NCBI RefSeq assembly: GCF_003598715.1
Contig: NZ_QZFU01000014.1
Coordinates: 124,001-188,000, forward strand
Direction of reading: 5' to 3'
Source of the DNA: Nocardia panacis
GTDB taxonomy: Bacteria > Actinomycetota > Actinomycetes > Mycobacteriales > Mycobacteriaceae
Length of the DNA: 64,000 nt
Numbering within the stretch: position 1 is the first letter of the stretch; each line of letters starts with the position of its first letter. Under the pieces are notes generated by a model that saw nothing but the letters and a program-made list of their open reading frames with translations, made no database searches and was not told the origin of the DNA. Shown one piece after another: positions 9,885-18,757 of the stretch. The translations under genes were made by a program, and so were the position numbers.

Positions 9885-11119
9885 GCGGTGCGCTCCTCGA
9901 GTTCGCGGTTGAGATCACGGAACGCGGTGTAGTTTGCCAGCACCTCGACCCGGCCCGCCGGGCAGGAGGCGATGGCGCGCAACGGATCCGCGACGGTGGT
10001 GTGCTCGACGCCCGCGTAGGTCAGGCGCACCGCGAGGTCGGTGGCGCGCTCGCCGGAGGCCACCACCCGCACCCCTTCGAAATGTTCGAAGCGGACATCC
10101 CACAGCCAGGACAGATCCTCGCCGTCGGGCACCTGGCCGTTGACGGCGATGACCAGACCGGCGGCGGCCGGTTCGATCATCGACAGCGCCTCCTGCCAGC
10201 CCGCCGGATTCTTGGCCAGCAGCAGTCGCGCGGCGCGCCCGCCGACCTGCACGGTGCGATAGCGACCCGCGATCTCGCGGACGGTGCCCACGGCCTCGGC
10301 GGCCCGCGCCGGGTCCGCCCCCATGGCCACGGCGGCGGCCACCGCCTGGGCCGCGTTGCCCCGGTTGGCGCGACCCGGCAGCGCCGGACGCAACGGCAGT
10401 CGCACATCGTTCGGACCGCACAGCTGCTCGCCGTCCAACCACCAATCGGGTTGCGGCCGTTGGAAATCCGCACCGGTGCTGCGCCAGTGCACGCCCTCCC
10501 AGATGATGGGCTCACCGCTGCGCGGGCAACTGGTGGCGTCCACCGCCCAGCCGCCGCCTGCGGCCACCCACACCACCTTCGGGTGGTCGTAGGCGATGGA
10601 GGTGACCAGGACGTCGTCGCAGTTCGCGATGACCACCGTATCGGGATGCGCGGCCAGTCCGGCCCGCAGCTTGCGCTCGATCATATTGATCTCGCCAACC
10701 CGGTCGAGCTGGTCGCGGCTGAGATTGAGCAGTACGACGGCGGCCGGACTCAGCGCGTCGGTGACGTGCGGCAGATGCAGTTCGTCGACCTCGATGGCGG
10801 CCAGCGGCGCGTCGCGGTGCGCGTTGAGCGCGGCGACGATGCCCGCGTCCATATTCGCCCCGTCGGCCTGCGTGGCGACCGGCCCGAGGGTGCCCAAGGC
10901 GGCGGTGGTCATCCTGGTGGTGGTGGATTTGCCATTGGTGCCGGTCACCAGCACGGTGCGTCGGCCGCGCCCGAGCTGCTCCATGATGCCCTTGTCGATC
11001 TGCAGGGCGATCAGCCCGCCGATCATCGACCCTTTGCCCCGGCCCGCCTTCTGCGAGGCCCGGGATGCCGCGGCCGCCGCGGCCAGCGCGATCCGCCCGC
11101 GCACCGAAATATTCGCCAC
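9881..11119 (-). CDS. murT: Lipid II isoglutaminyl synthase, Mur-ligase-like subunit MurT
   Basis: A 412-residue Mur-ligase homologue. The ATP-binding P-loop is TGTNGKSTTT (residues 59-68), and a C-terminal MurT domain follows (from about residue 310). It activates the D-Glu carboxylate of lipid II for amidation with ammonia supplied by GatD. Firmicute MurT proteins carry a four-Cys zinc ribbon in the central domain. Here the corresponding stretch has only isolated cysteines (CPRSGEP, then EQLCG), so zinc binding is probably lost. The two genes form a coupled operon. Confidence 0.93.
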   Translation of the reverse strand: MANISVRGRIALAAAAAASRASQKAGRGKGSMIGGLIALQIDKGIMEQLGRGRRTVLVTGTNGKSTTTRMTTAALGTLGPVATQADGANMDAGIVAALNAHRDAPLAAIEVDELHLPHVTDALSPAAVVLLNLSRDQLDRVGEINMIERKLRAGLAAHPDTVVIANCDDVLVTSIAYDHPKVVWVAAGGGWAVDATSCPRSGEPIIWEGVHWRSTGADFQRPQPDWWLDGEQLCGPNDVRLPLRPALPGRANRGNAAQAVAAAVAMGADPARAAEAVGTVREIAGRYRTVQVGGRAARLLLAKNPAGWQEALSMIEPAAAGLVIAVNGQVPDGEDLSWLWDVRFEHFEGVRVVASGERATDLAVRLTYAGVEHTTVADPLRAIASCPAGRVEVLANYTAFRDLNRELEERTA

Positions 11120-11174
11120 CCGGCGAGTCTAGGCCCTGTGTCGGAGTCTCATCCGGCCGGAGAGCGACCTTCGA

Positions 11175-12932
11175 TCAGGCGCGCAGCTCGAACATGTTGG
11201 GTTGACCGGCGGCGAAGCGGTCGGCGTCGATGCGGCGCAGCGGTTCCAGTTCGGGGGCGCGGTAGAGGGTGAACAGGCGGCAGCGCGGCGCGTCGGAGCC
11301 CGCGACGTCGAGCAGCGCGTTCACGGCGGCCCTGGCGGACTCGTTGGCGCCTTCCATGGTGGCCAGGTCGACATTGGTGCGTACGTAATCGCCCGCCAGG
11401 AACAGGTTTTCCAGGCCGCCGTGGGCTTGCGGGCGGCATTCCCACGACCCTGCGGTGTTGATGAGCAGCGGGTCGGCATTGTCGGTTCGGCGGGCCTCAT
11501 CGTGCCAGGAGATGCCGGGATCGAGGAACCAGGAGTGCAGATCCGCCGCGCGCAGCAGTTCGCCGCGATCGTTGAGATGAGCACTCAACTGCGTCCACAC
11601 CTCGCGGGCGATCTCCTCGGGCGTGCATTCCTTGGCCGGTTTGCCGTACAGCGGACCCGGTGTATTCCAATCGGAGATATCCACCGAGAGGCAGTCGCGG
11701 ACCGCGCCGTCACCGAATTCGGTGAGTTTGGTCGTCCACATTTGATTCTGGCTGATCGAGGTGAGCGACCACGGCGCGTCGATATAGGCGGTGTGGCCGC
11801 GCGCGATATCCAGTGGCTCGCGCAGGTAGAACTGGATACCGTTCATCCAATCGAAGGTGAGCCGGTCCATCGCGGCCAATTCCGGCCGGGCCGAAAGGAT
11901 TTCGGGCGTCCACAACGTGCGCGCCCGCTCTGCGGGCAGTGCGAGCACGAAATAGTCGGCCTCGACGGCGCTTTCGACACCGGACCGATCGGCGACGGTG
12001 GCGCCGGCGATCCGCCCGCCCGCGGCCCGCAATGCCCGCACCTCGGTGTCGAGGACGAAACGCACACCCAGTTCGCGCAATCGAGCCACCCACGGGTCGA
12101 GCCAGGCGCGGTTGGTCGGACCGTTCAGGACCCGGTCCAGGCCGCCGTCGTTACCGATCTCCAACGGGTTGCCCAGGAACTGTTCACCCATATTGCCGAT
12201 GGTGCGGGTACTGGCCAACTCCTCCTTGGCCGCGACCATGATGCTGGTCAGCGTGCGCGAGAGCAGGGCGCGGAATTCGTGCGAACGCTCGTGTCCGGCC
12301 ACGAAATCGCGCCACGAGGTGCGCTCCCACTGCGCGAAACGCCGTGCGTCACAACTGGAATTGAAGACCAGCAGCCGGTCGGCGAAGAACATGCCCTCGG
12401 TGGGCGGCATCCGCAGCGCCGTGGCGATCCCCGCGCCGACCGTCTCGCGGAAGGCCTCCGGTGTGGTGGTGAAACCGCCGGAGCGCAGCGGGATCCGGAA
12501 GTCGTCGGCGTCGCGGCGCGAGAAGCGGACCTCGGAGACCGGAACCAGGTTGTCCCACACGCCATTAGGATTGGCGCCGAAGGGAATTCGGCGCATCGTA
12601 TCCGGAATGTGCCGATAGAAGCCGGGGAAGAAGCGGAAACCGTGCTCACCGGGCAACTCGGGGCGACCGGCCGCCGCGGTGCCCGGCACCGGGATACTGC
12701 GCGCCTTGCCGCCGAGGGCGCGTCGCTCGTAGACGGTGACCTGAAATCCGCGCTCGCTCAACTCATGTGCCGCGGTGAGACCGGCGACGCCACCGCCGAA
12801 TACCGCGACCCGTTCTCGGTCCGCCGCCCGCGCCGGGCTGCGCGCACCCGCCGTCAACGCCCCCGCTACCCCCGCCGCGACGGTGCCCCGAAGTACGGCC
12901 CGCCGAGATACCGCCGATCGCTGTGTCGCCAT
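11175..12932 (-). CDS. Exported FAD-dependent amine-oxidase-like protein (hydroxysqualene dehydroxylase-like)
   Basis: A 585-residue protein with an N-terminal twin-arginine signal (SRRAVLRG, then an Ala/Gly-rich hydrophobic run to about residue 36). A Rossmann FAD motif, VFGGGVAGLTAAHELSERG, lies at residues 44-62. The overall pattern matches NAD(P)-binding/FAD oxidoreductases annotated as hydroxysqualene dehydroxylase or phytoene-desaturase-like. Conserved pieces include GEHGFRFFPGFYRHIPDTMRR, and near the C-terminus NLFLAGDYVRTNVDLATMEGANESA, which closes the flavin site. The substrate is unknown; no squalene or carotenoid genes adjoin it. Tat export is unusual for a squalene-pathway enzyme. 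Confidence 0.75.
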   Translation of the reverse strand: MATQRSAVSRRAVLRGTVAAGVAGALTAGARSPARAADRERVAVFGGGVAGLTAAHELSERGFQVTVYERRALGGKARSIPVPGTAAAGRPELPGEHGFRFFPGFYRHIPDTMRRIPFGANPNGVWDNLVPVSEVRFSRRDADDFRIPLRSGGFTTTPEAFRETVGAGIATALRMPPTEGMFFADRLLVFNSSCDARRFAQWERTSWRDFVAGHERSHEFRALLSRTLTSIMVAAKEELASTRTIGNMGEQFLGNPLEIGNDGGLDRVLNGPTNRAWLDPWVARLRELGVRFVLDTEVRALRAAGGRIAGATVADRSGVESAVEADYFVLALPAERARTLWTPEILSARPELAAMDRLTFDWMNGIQFYLREPLDIARGHTAYIDAPWSLTSISQNQMWTTKLTEFGDGAVRDCLSVDISDWNTPGPLYGKPAKECTPEEIAREVWTQLSAHLNDRGELLRAADLHSWFLDPGISWHDEARRTDNADPLLINTAGSWECRPQAHGGLENLFLAGDYVRTNVDLATMEGANESARAAVNALLDVAGSDAPRCRLFTLYRAPELEPLRRIDADRFAAGQPNMFELRA

Positions 12933-13189
12933 GCGCCGCTCTGCCGCTTGAACCTAGACCTGCTACCTCGGGGCAATACTGTAGAGCCGCCGCCGCTCTC
13001 GCGCTCGCCGAGGTGGTGCCTGCTCGGCGATTCCGTACCGACACATCCGCGCGCATCAAGCGTCGAGCGGGCGAATCAGGTAGTGACAGGCTATCTTTCG
13101 CGGATCTGCGCCACGACCGGGCGAAGGCGCCGTGGTCGCGGTGGCGGTTTCGGGCACCGCGACTTCGCCAACGCCGAGCCCCTGGCCGA

Positions 13190-14131
13190 TCAGGCGCGCA
13201 CGAGCGTGGACTCCTCGGACGTCGTATCCTCGGATACCGGCTCGGCCGGAACCTTCCGACGCGACGATGTGACGAGGAACGCACCGCCGATCACGATGAC
13301 ACCGCCCACGATCGAGGCCGCCGTCGGCACCTCGTGCAGGTAGGCCCATGACGCCGCGATACCCACCACCGGGACCAGCAGCGAAAACGGCGCGACCAAA
13401 CCCGCCGGGTAGCGACTCATGAGGTAGGTCCACAGTCCGCTGCCGACGACCGTGGCCAGGATCGCGGTGTAGGCGATCGCGACCAGTGCGGGCCAGCCGG
13501 TGGCGGAGAACGAATCACCGAGCGCGCGCAGACCGGTGGTCGGTCCCTCGACGAACAGCGAGATGACGAGCATCGGCAGTATCGGGACGACGGTGATCCA
13601 CAGCGTCAGGTGCAACGGGTTGAGATCCGGCGATTCCGCGCCCGCCTGCCGCGCGCCGATATTGCCGATGGCCCAACCGAATCCGCCCGCCAGCGTGAGC
13701 AGCACCGGGACGAGACTGGCATGCTCGAGCCGATCCCATCCGATGACCGCCATCCCCGCGACCGCGATCGTGATGCCCGCCAACTGGATCGGCCGCAGCC
13801 GCTCGCGCAGGAACAGCGCGCCGAGCAGTACGGTGAACGGCGCGGAGGATTGCAGTACCAGCGAGGCCAGTCCGGTCGGCATGCCGATCCGCATCGCGGT
13901 GAAAAGGAACGCGAATTGCAATATGCCGAATCCGGTGCCGTACAGCAGGATCCAGCGCATACGCACTTTGGGGCGGGGTATGAAAAGCAGTGCGGGAATG
14001 CCGACGACCGCGAATCGCAGCACGGCGAAGAAGAATGGCTGGAAATGATCGAGGCCGATGCGGAGAGCGAGGAAGTTCAGCCCCCAGAGCAGTACGACGG
14101 TGAGGCCGAGCAGACGATCGCGGTTGGACAT
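13190..14131 (-). CDS. EamA/DMT-family transporter
   Basis: A membrane protein of about 313 residues made of two EamA repeats with roughly ten hydrophobic segments. It starts MSNRDRLLGLTVVLLWGLNFLALRIGLDH, the typical first helix of EamA permeases. These proteins usually export amino acids, purines or other metabolites. The ORF extends 30 codons upstream, but the ATG at 14131 begins exactly at the family N-terminus. It is divergently arranged with a LysR regulator across 72 bp, so that regulator probably controls it. The short, charged C-terminal tail is cytoplasmic. Confidence 0.88.
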   Translation of the reverse strand: MSNRDRLLGLTVVLLWGLNFLALRIGLDHFQPFFFAVLRFAVVGIPALLFIPRPKVRMRWILLYGTGFGILQFAFLFTAMRIGMPTGLASLVLQSSAPFTVLLGALFLRERLRPIQLAGITIAVAGMAVIGWDRLEHASLVPVLLTLAGGFGWAIGNIGARQAGAESPDLNPLHLTLWITVVPILPMLVISLFVEGPTTGLRALGDSFSATGWPALVAIAYTAILATVVGSGLWTYLMSRYPAGLVAPFSLLVPVVGIAASWAYLHEVPTAASIVGGVIVIGGAFLVTSSRRKVPAEPVSEDTTSEESTLVRA

Positions 14132-14154
14132 ATGTCCATCGTGAGTTCGGCAAA

Positions 14155-14178
14155 AGATCAGCACAATCGAATTGATCT
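14155..14178. promoter_or_regulatory. Inverted repeat between divergent EamA and LysR genes
   Basis: AGATCA, 12 bp, TGATCT form a perfect interrupted dyad in the 72-bp gap between the divergent transporter and LysR genes. LysR regulators typically bind such sites in the shared promoter of themselves and a divergent target. Assignment is by position and symmetry. Confidence 0.5.
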
Positions 14179-14203
14179 GCACTATTCCTGTAGCATTGCT
14201 TAA

Positions 14204-15118
14204 GTGTCGCAGCTTCTCCATATGGGCATTGATCGACTTCGCCTGCTCCGCGACCTCGCCGATCGCGGCACCATCGCCGCCGTGGCCGAAGCCCGCTCCA
14301 TGACACCGTCGGCAATCTCACAGCAGCTCAAGGTCTTGGCGAGGGAGGCGGGCGTCACCCTGCTCGAACCCGACGGCCGCCGCATCCGCCTCACCGACGC
14401 GGGCCGGGCGCTGGTCGTGCGCGCCGACGAGGTGCTGGCCGCGATGGACCGGGCCGCCGCCGAGATGGCCCACTACCGCGCCTCACCGCGCGGCCAGGTG
14501 CGGGTGGCCTCCTTCCCCTCCGGCGCGGCGCTGCTGCTGCCGCATGTGCTGCCCGCGCTGGCCGACAGCGGCGTCGAGGTCATCGCCCGCGACGAGGAAG
14601 CCTCACCCGGCGACACACAGCGCCTGCTCGCCGACTACGACGTGGTGCTCACCCACCGCAACGAGTTCGCGGGCGCCATCGCAGGCCCGCGGGTGGCGGC
14701 CCAGCCGCTGATGCGCGAACCCATCGATGTGGTGGTCGCGCCGAACCATCCGCTGGCCGGTCGCACCGCCGTGAGCCCGCAGGAGTTGGCCGACGAGGAC
14801 TGGATCGGCGTGCGCGGCGGCCTCCCGGTGGACGACATCCTCACCACCATCAGTGCCACCACCGGGGTGCATCCCCGAGTCGTCCAACGACTCAACGAGT
14901 TCCGCGTCATCGAAACCTTGGTCGCCTCCGGTTACGGCATCGCCCTGATGCCCCGCTTCGCCGTCGCCCACCCGGACCTGTCGGTCCTGCGCCTCACCGG
15001 CGTCCGCGCCGCCCGCGTCTACGAACTGGCCACCCGCCCGCACGCCGCCCGGCGTCCCGCCATCGCGGCCGTCCTCGCCGCCTTCCGCGCGGCCGCCGCC
15101 CACGTCACGGCGGAATAG
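14204..15118 (+). CDS. LysR-family transcriptional regulator
   Basis: A 304-residue regulator. The N-terminal winged helix-turn-helix reads from LRLLRDLADRGTIAAVAEARSM, with the recognition helix SAISQQLKVL. A LysR substrate-binding domain follows (about residues 90-300). The GTG at 14204 gives six extra residues before an ATG at 14222 that also fits the family start. The divergent EamA transporter and the dyad at 14155-14178 suggest local control of an exporter in response to a small metabolite. Confidence 0.88.
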   Translation: MSQLLHMGIDRLRLLRDLADRGTIAAVAEARSMTPSAISQQLKVLAREAGVTLLEPDGRRIRLTDAGRALVVRADEVLAAMDRAAAEMAHYRASPRGQVRVASFPSGAALLLPHVLPALADSGVEVIARDEEASPGDTQRLLADYDVVLTHRNEFAGAIAGPRVAAQPLMREPIDVVVAPNHPLAGRTAVSPQELADEDWIGVRGGLPVDDILTTISATTGVHPRVVQRLNEFRVIETLVASGYGIALMPRFAVAHPDLSVLRLTGVRAARVYELATRPHAARRPAIAAVLAAFRAAAAHVTAE

Positions 15119-15217
15119 TTCAACCGATTCCGAACGCGAACCTGTGCGGCCCGGTCGCGCCCTGTCGGTTCATTTTCTCGAAGTAGCAGGACCGCACCAC
15201 ATCACATCGATAGCGGG

Positions 15218-16126
15218 TTAGTGCACCGGTGCGACGTCGACGGAGACGGTGATCGTGCTTTCCTTGGCGTCGGTGTAGATGATGCCGCGCAAGGGGGGCA
15301 CGTCGGCGTAGTCGCGACCCCAGGCCACGGTGACGTAGCGCTCGTCGACGAATTGGTCGTTGGTGGGGTCGAAGCCGAGCCAGTGGCCCGCGCGGTCGTT
15401 CGGGTCGGCGGCGGGCACCCAGACCGCCGACCAGGCGTGGGTGGCGTCCGCCCCGATCATGCGTTCGCGGCCGGGCGGTGGATCGGTGGCCAGATAGCCC
15501 GAGACGTAGCGGGCGGCCAATCCGTGCGCGCGCAGACAGGCAGCGCCGAGTCGGGCGAAGTCCTGGCAGACGCCCTCCCGTGCCGCGAAAACCTCGGCTA
15601 CCACGGTGGATACCGTTGTCGACCCGGATTTGTAGGTGAAGTCGGTGCAGATGCGGGTGGTCAGTTCGGCTACCGCGTCGAGCAGTGCGCGACCGGGGGT
15701 GAGCGATCGCGCGGCGTATTCCCGAACCTCCGGGGTGATTTCCGGCGGATGCAGATCGAGTGCGAATTCCACGGCCAACGGGCCGGTCGCCGCGGTGGGT
15801 CTGGCCTGCTCCCAAGGCAATCGGGCGATCTCGGCCAGCGCCTCGTCGGCGCCGAGAACCTCGACCTCGGACGCGCCGGTCACCGCCAACCGTCGATGTT
15901 CGCTCGTGACATGGAAATACGAGGTGGTGTTGCCGTAGACGTCCGCGCCGACGGATCGGTCCGAGGGGGCCGGATCGATCGAGATCTCATGCGAGAGCAG
16001 GCGCTGGCCGGGAAATTCGCGCGGTGTGAGATAGGTGCGGCCGTAGGAGCTGCTCACCTCGTCGGAATACTCGTAGACGGTGCGATGCTCGACCCGGTAG
16101 CGCCTCGGCTCGCTGCGTTCGCTCAT
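15218..16126 (-). CDS. Transglutaminase-like cysteine protease family protein
   Basis: A 302-residue protein. An N-terminal transglutaminase-associated beta domain (YRVEHRTVYEYSDEV) is followed by the transglutaminase core. The likely triad is Cys in EGVCQDFARL, His in ATHAWSAVWV and Asp in GFDPTNDQFV. This family hydrolyses or transfers amide bonds. It is the last gene of a three-gene operon: its start overlaps the stop of the ATP-grasp/alpha-E gene by four bases, implying coupled translation. In many bacteria this trio encodes a proposed peptide-ligation and amide-hydrolysis system. Confidence 0.9.
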   Translation of the reverse strand: MSERSEPRRYRVEHRTVYEYSDEVSSSYGRTYLTPREFPGQRLLSHEISIDPAPSDRSVGADVYGNTTSYFHVTSEHRRLAVTGASEVEVLGADEALAEIARLPWEQARPTAATGPLAVEFALDLHPPEITPEVREYAARSLTPGRALLDAVAELTTRICTDFTYKSGSTTVSTVVAEVFAAREGVCQDFARLGAACLRAHGLAARYVSGYLATDPPPGRERMIGADATHAWSAVWVPAADPNDRAGHWLGFDPTNDQFVDERYVTVAWGRDYADVPPLRGIIYTDAKESTITVSVDVAPVH

Positions 16127-18747
16127 GCGACCACCCGCGTGCTACCCCACAGCGGCTGCATGCCGACCGGCGCGGAAAGCTTTGTGGTCTCGAAGGATTC
16201 CGAGATCTTGCGCAGCCGCAGCGCGACACCGTCGAGGAGTTCGGCGAATTCGCCGCGGTGGCCGGTGTCGTCGGTGATATCGAGTTCGGTCGGATCGATG
16301 CGGCCGAGCATCCGTCTGGCGTCGGCCAACACCCGCTGCGCGCGCGAGGTCCCGGTGTCACCGGGCAGTCGTTTGAAGTCGACGGCCATCCGATCCAATT
16401 GATACACAAGCGATCTCGGATTCTCGGCATCGAAGAGCAGCAGCGCGGCCACCGCCGAGGCGCGCACCGATTCGTGATATCTGCGCCGATAGCTGACCAG
16501 CGATTCGGCGGCGCGCAGCACCGCTTCGGTCACCACCTGCTCGACCTCCGGCGCGTAGGTCCGCGTCAAGGCCGAGAGCAGTTCGGTGAGCCCGATACCG
16601 CGTTCGATCCGCTTGCCGATATCCATGACGTACCAGCCCGCATCCCGCACCAGCGACTCACCGCCGATCCCGGACAGCGCGAGCAGCGCGGCCAGGGTGA
16701 GCGAATGCACCGATGTCAGCGCCGTCTCCTGCGCACCACCGGTCCCCCGGAATTCGGCGATGGCCCGATCCACCGCGCCGAGGATCATCCAGGTATCCGA
16801 GGACAGTTGGTCGCGCACCGCGCGCGCCGCGTTGCCGTACCGGTCGATCGCGAAGGCCAAGGAGCCGGGCAGATCGCGATCGATGGTCAGTGCGGCGAGG
16901 TAGTCGTATCCCGCCCGCGTCTCGGCAGCGGGTTGCGCCGCGACGGTATTCGAGTCCTCGACCGCCGGCGCGACGGTGCCGGTGGCTCGCGCCAGGGTCG
17001 CCATGAGCACCGGCATCGCCGCCGCGCCCTCCATCCAGGGCCGATAGCGGTAGTCCTGGTGGTAGTCGTGGATGGGGATCAGCAGGCGCACAGCCGATTC
17101 CGCGCGCTCACCGTAGCGACCCATCCAGAACAGGTCGTTGAGCACGCGCGGCGAGGTGACCTCCAGAACGGGTGCGCGCGGTCGTTCGCGTTCCTCGTGC
17201 GGGGCCTCGGCGGCGATCGGGGTGGGTGCGGCCGCGCGCACCCAAACATCCTTGGCCGCGATCTTTATCGCCGTGCGCTCCGGCTCGGTGCGTTCGCGCA
17301 ACTGGCCGAGTCCACCCGTCATCGCGGTGTAGCCGCTGCGGCGGGCCATCGAGAACAGGCGCATCCCCACCGGCGCCGAGGCCAAACCGCCCGGACCGCG
17401 CACGGCGGGCGCCACGGAGAACTGCGCCGGTTCCTGGCCGACCCATTCCCATCCGCGATCCTCGACTCGTGCCCGCAACTGCTCACACTGCTCGGTGGTC
17501 AGTCCCGGCCCGTAGATGGTGCGCCCATCGACGGCGGACCGGATGATCAACTCATTGAGCCTGACCCGCAGGTGATTTCGCTCCGCATCCCGGCCACCCC
17601 AGTAGGTGGGCGCATTGGCCAGTTCCAGATCCTCGCTCAACAGCGCCCGCGACAGTTCCGGCAGGAACACCGCCAGCGCCGGATTCTCCAGCAGACCACT
17701 GCCGAGGGTGTTGACCACGGTGACCGCGCCGCGCCGCAGCACCTCCACCAACCCGACCACACCCAGTCGCGAATCCGGCCGCAGGTCCAGCGGATCGGAG
17801 AATTCCGCGTCCACGCGCCGCAGCACCACATCGACCCGCTCGAGGGTGCCCAGCGACCGCATCCACAGCGCACCGTCGCGCACCACCAGATCCGCGCTCT
17901 CGACCAGCGGGAAACCCAGTCGCGAGGCCAAATACGCCTGATCGAAGGCGGTTTCGGAATGCACGCCGGGACTGAGCACCACCACGACCGGATCCGCGTC
18001 GTCGGCGCGCGGCGCGGATTCGATGAGCATCAACCGCATGGCCCGCGCGAACGGGGTGAGCGGACGCGGATTGGAGTGTTCGAACGCCTCCGGGATGGCG
18101 GTGGACACCACCCGGCGGTCGGCCAGGGCATAACCCGCGCCGGAGGGCGCCTGCGCCCAGTCGGCGCTCACGTGGAACCGGCCGTCGCTCCAGCGGCTGA
18201 TATCGCAGGCGTGCAGGAACAGTTGATGCCGCCCCGGAATGGTGATCCCGTGCGCGGCCCGCACATAGCCGTGGTGCCCGAAGACCACCTCGGGCGGCAG
18301 CAGCCCGGAGGTGAGGGTGCGGCGCGGGCCGTAGATATCGGTGAGCACCTCGTCGAGCACCCGCGACCGCTGCACCAATCCGGCCTCGAGCCTGGTCCAG
18401 TCATCGGCGGAGACGAGCAGCGGGATGGGATCGAGCCGCCACGGCACGGGCGGGGCGGGTTCGTCGCCGACCGCGGTGTAGGTGATGCCGTCGTCCTCGA
18501 TGAGCCTGCGCACCCGACCGTCGAGTCGGCCGAGTCCGTCAACGCCGATCTCCACGAAATCGGCGGACAGTTCCGACCACATGCGCCGGACCCGACCGTC
18601 CGTGCCGACCAGTTCGTCGTAGAAGCCCTCGGTGGGCCGCCCGCATTCGTCGTAGGCGGCGCTGCGCCCGGCCTCGGCGCGATACTTCGCGAATTGTTCG
18701 GCGATACCGGCCCGCGTATCGGACCGCGCCCGATCGGATGTGGTCAC
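16123..18747 (-). CDS. Circularly permuted ATP-grasp / alpha-E domain protein
   Basis: Residues up to about 490 match the circularly permuted ATP-grasp type 2 domain (DUF404/DUF407), with YDELVGTDGRVR, LFLHACDISRWSDGRFHV and APTYWGGR. The remainder is the alpha-helical alpha-E domain (DUF403), beginning at NDLFWMGRYGERAE. The domain pair is predicted to form amide bonds on a small peptide or protein substrate. I place the start at the GTG at 18747, downstream of the previous gene's stop and after a GAGGT site. An ATG at 18930 is in frame but would translate the tandem repeat of the upstream gene in another frame. Confidence 0.88.
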   Translation of the reverse strand: MTTSDRARSDTRAGIAEQFAKYRAEAGRSAAYDECGRPTEGFYDELVGTDGRVRRMWSELSADFVEIGVDGLGRLDGRVRRLIEDDGITYTAVGDEPAPPVPWRLDPIPLLVSADDWTRLEAGLVQRSRVLDEVLTDIYGPRRTLTSGLLPPEVVFGHHGYVRAAHGITIPGRHQLFLHACDISRWSDGRFHVSADWAQAPSGAGYALADRRVVSTAIPEAFEHSNPRPLTPFARAMRLMLIESAPRADDADPVVVVLSPGVHSETAFDQAYLASRLGFPLVESADLVVRDGALWMRSLGTLERVDVVLRRVDAEFSDPLDLRPDSRLGVVGLVEVLRRGAVTVVNTLGSGLLENPALAVFLPELSRALLSEDLELANAPTYWGGRDAERNHLRVRLNELIIRSAVDGRTIYGPGLTTEQCEQLRARVEDRGWEWVGQEPAQFSVAPAVRGPGGLASAPVGMRLFSMARRSGYTAMTGGLGQLRERTEPERTAIKIAAKDVWVRAAAPTPIAAEAPHEERERPRAPVLEVTSPRVLNDLFWMGRYGERAESAVRLLIPIHDYHQDYRYRPWMEGAAAMPVLMATLARATGTVAPAVEDSNTVAAQPAAETRAGYDYLAALTIDRDLPGSLAFAIDRYGNAARAVRDQLSSDTWMILGAVDRAIAEFRGTGGAQETALTSVHSLTLAALLALSGIGGESLVRDAGWYVMDIGKRIERGIGLTELLSALTRTYAPEVEQVVTEAVLRAAESLVSYRRRYHESVRASAVAALLLFDAENPRSLVYQLDRMAVDFKRLPGDTGTSRAQRVLADARRMLGRIDPTELDITDDTGHRGEFAELLDGVALRLRKISESFETTKLSAPVGMQPLWGSTRVVA

Positions 18748-18757
18748 CGCGCCGACC

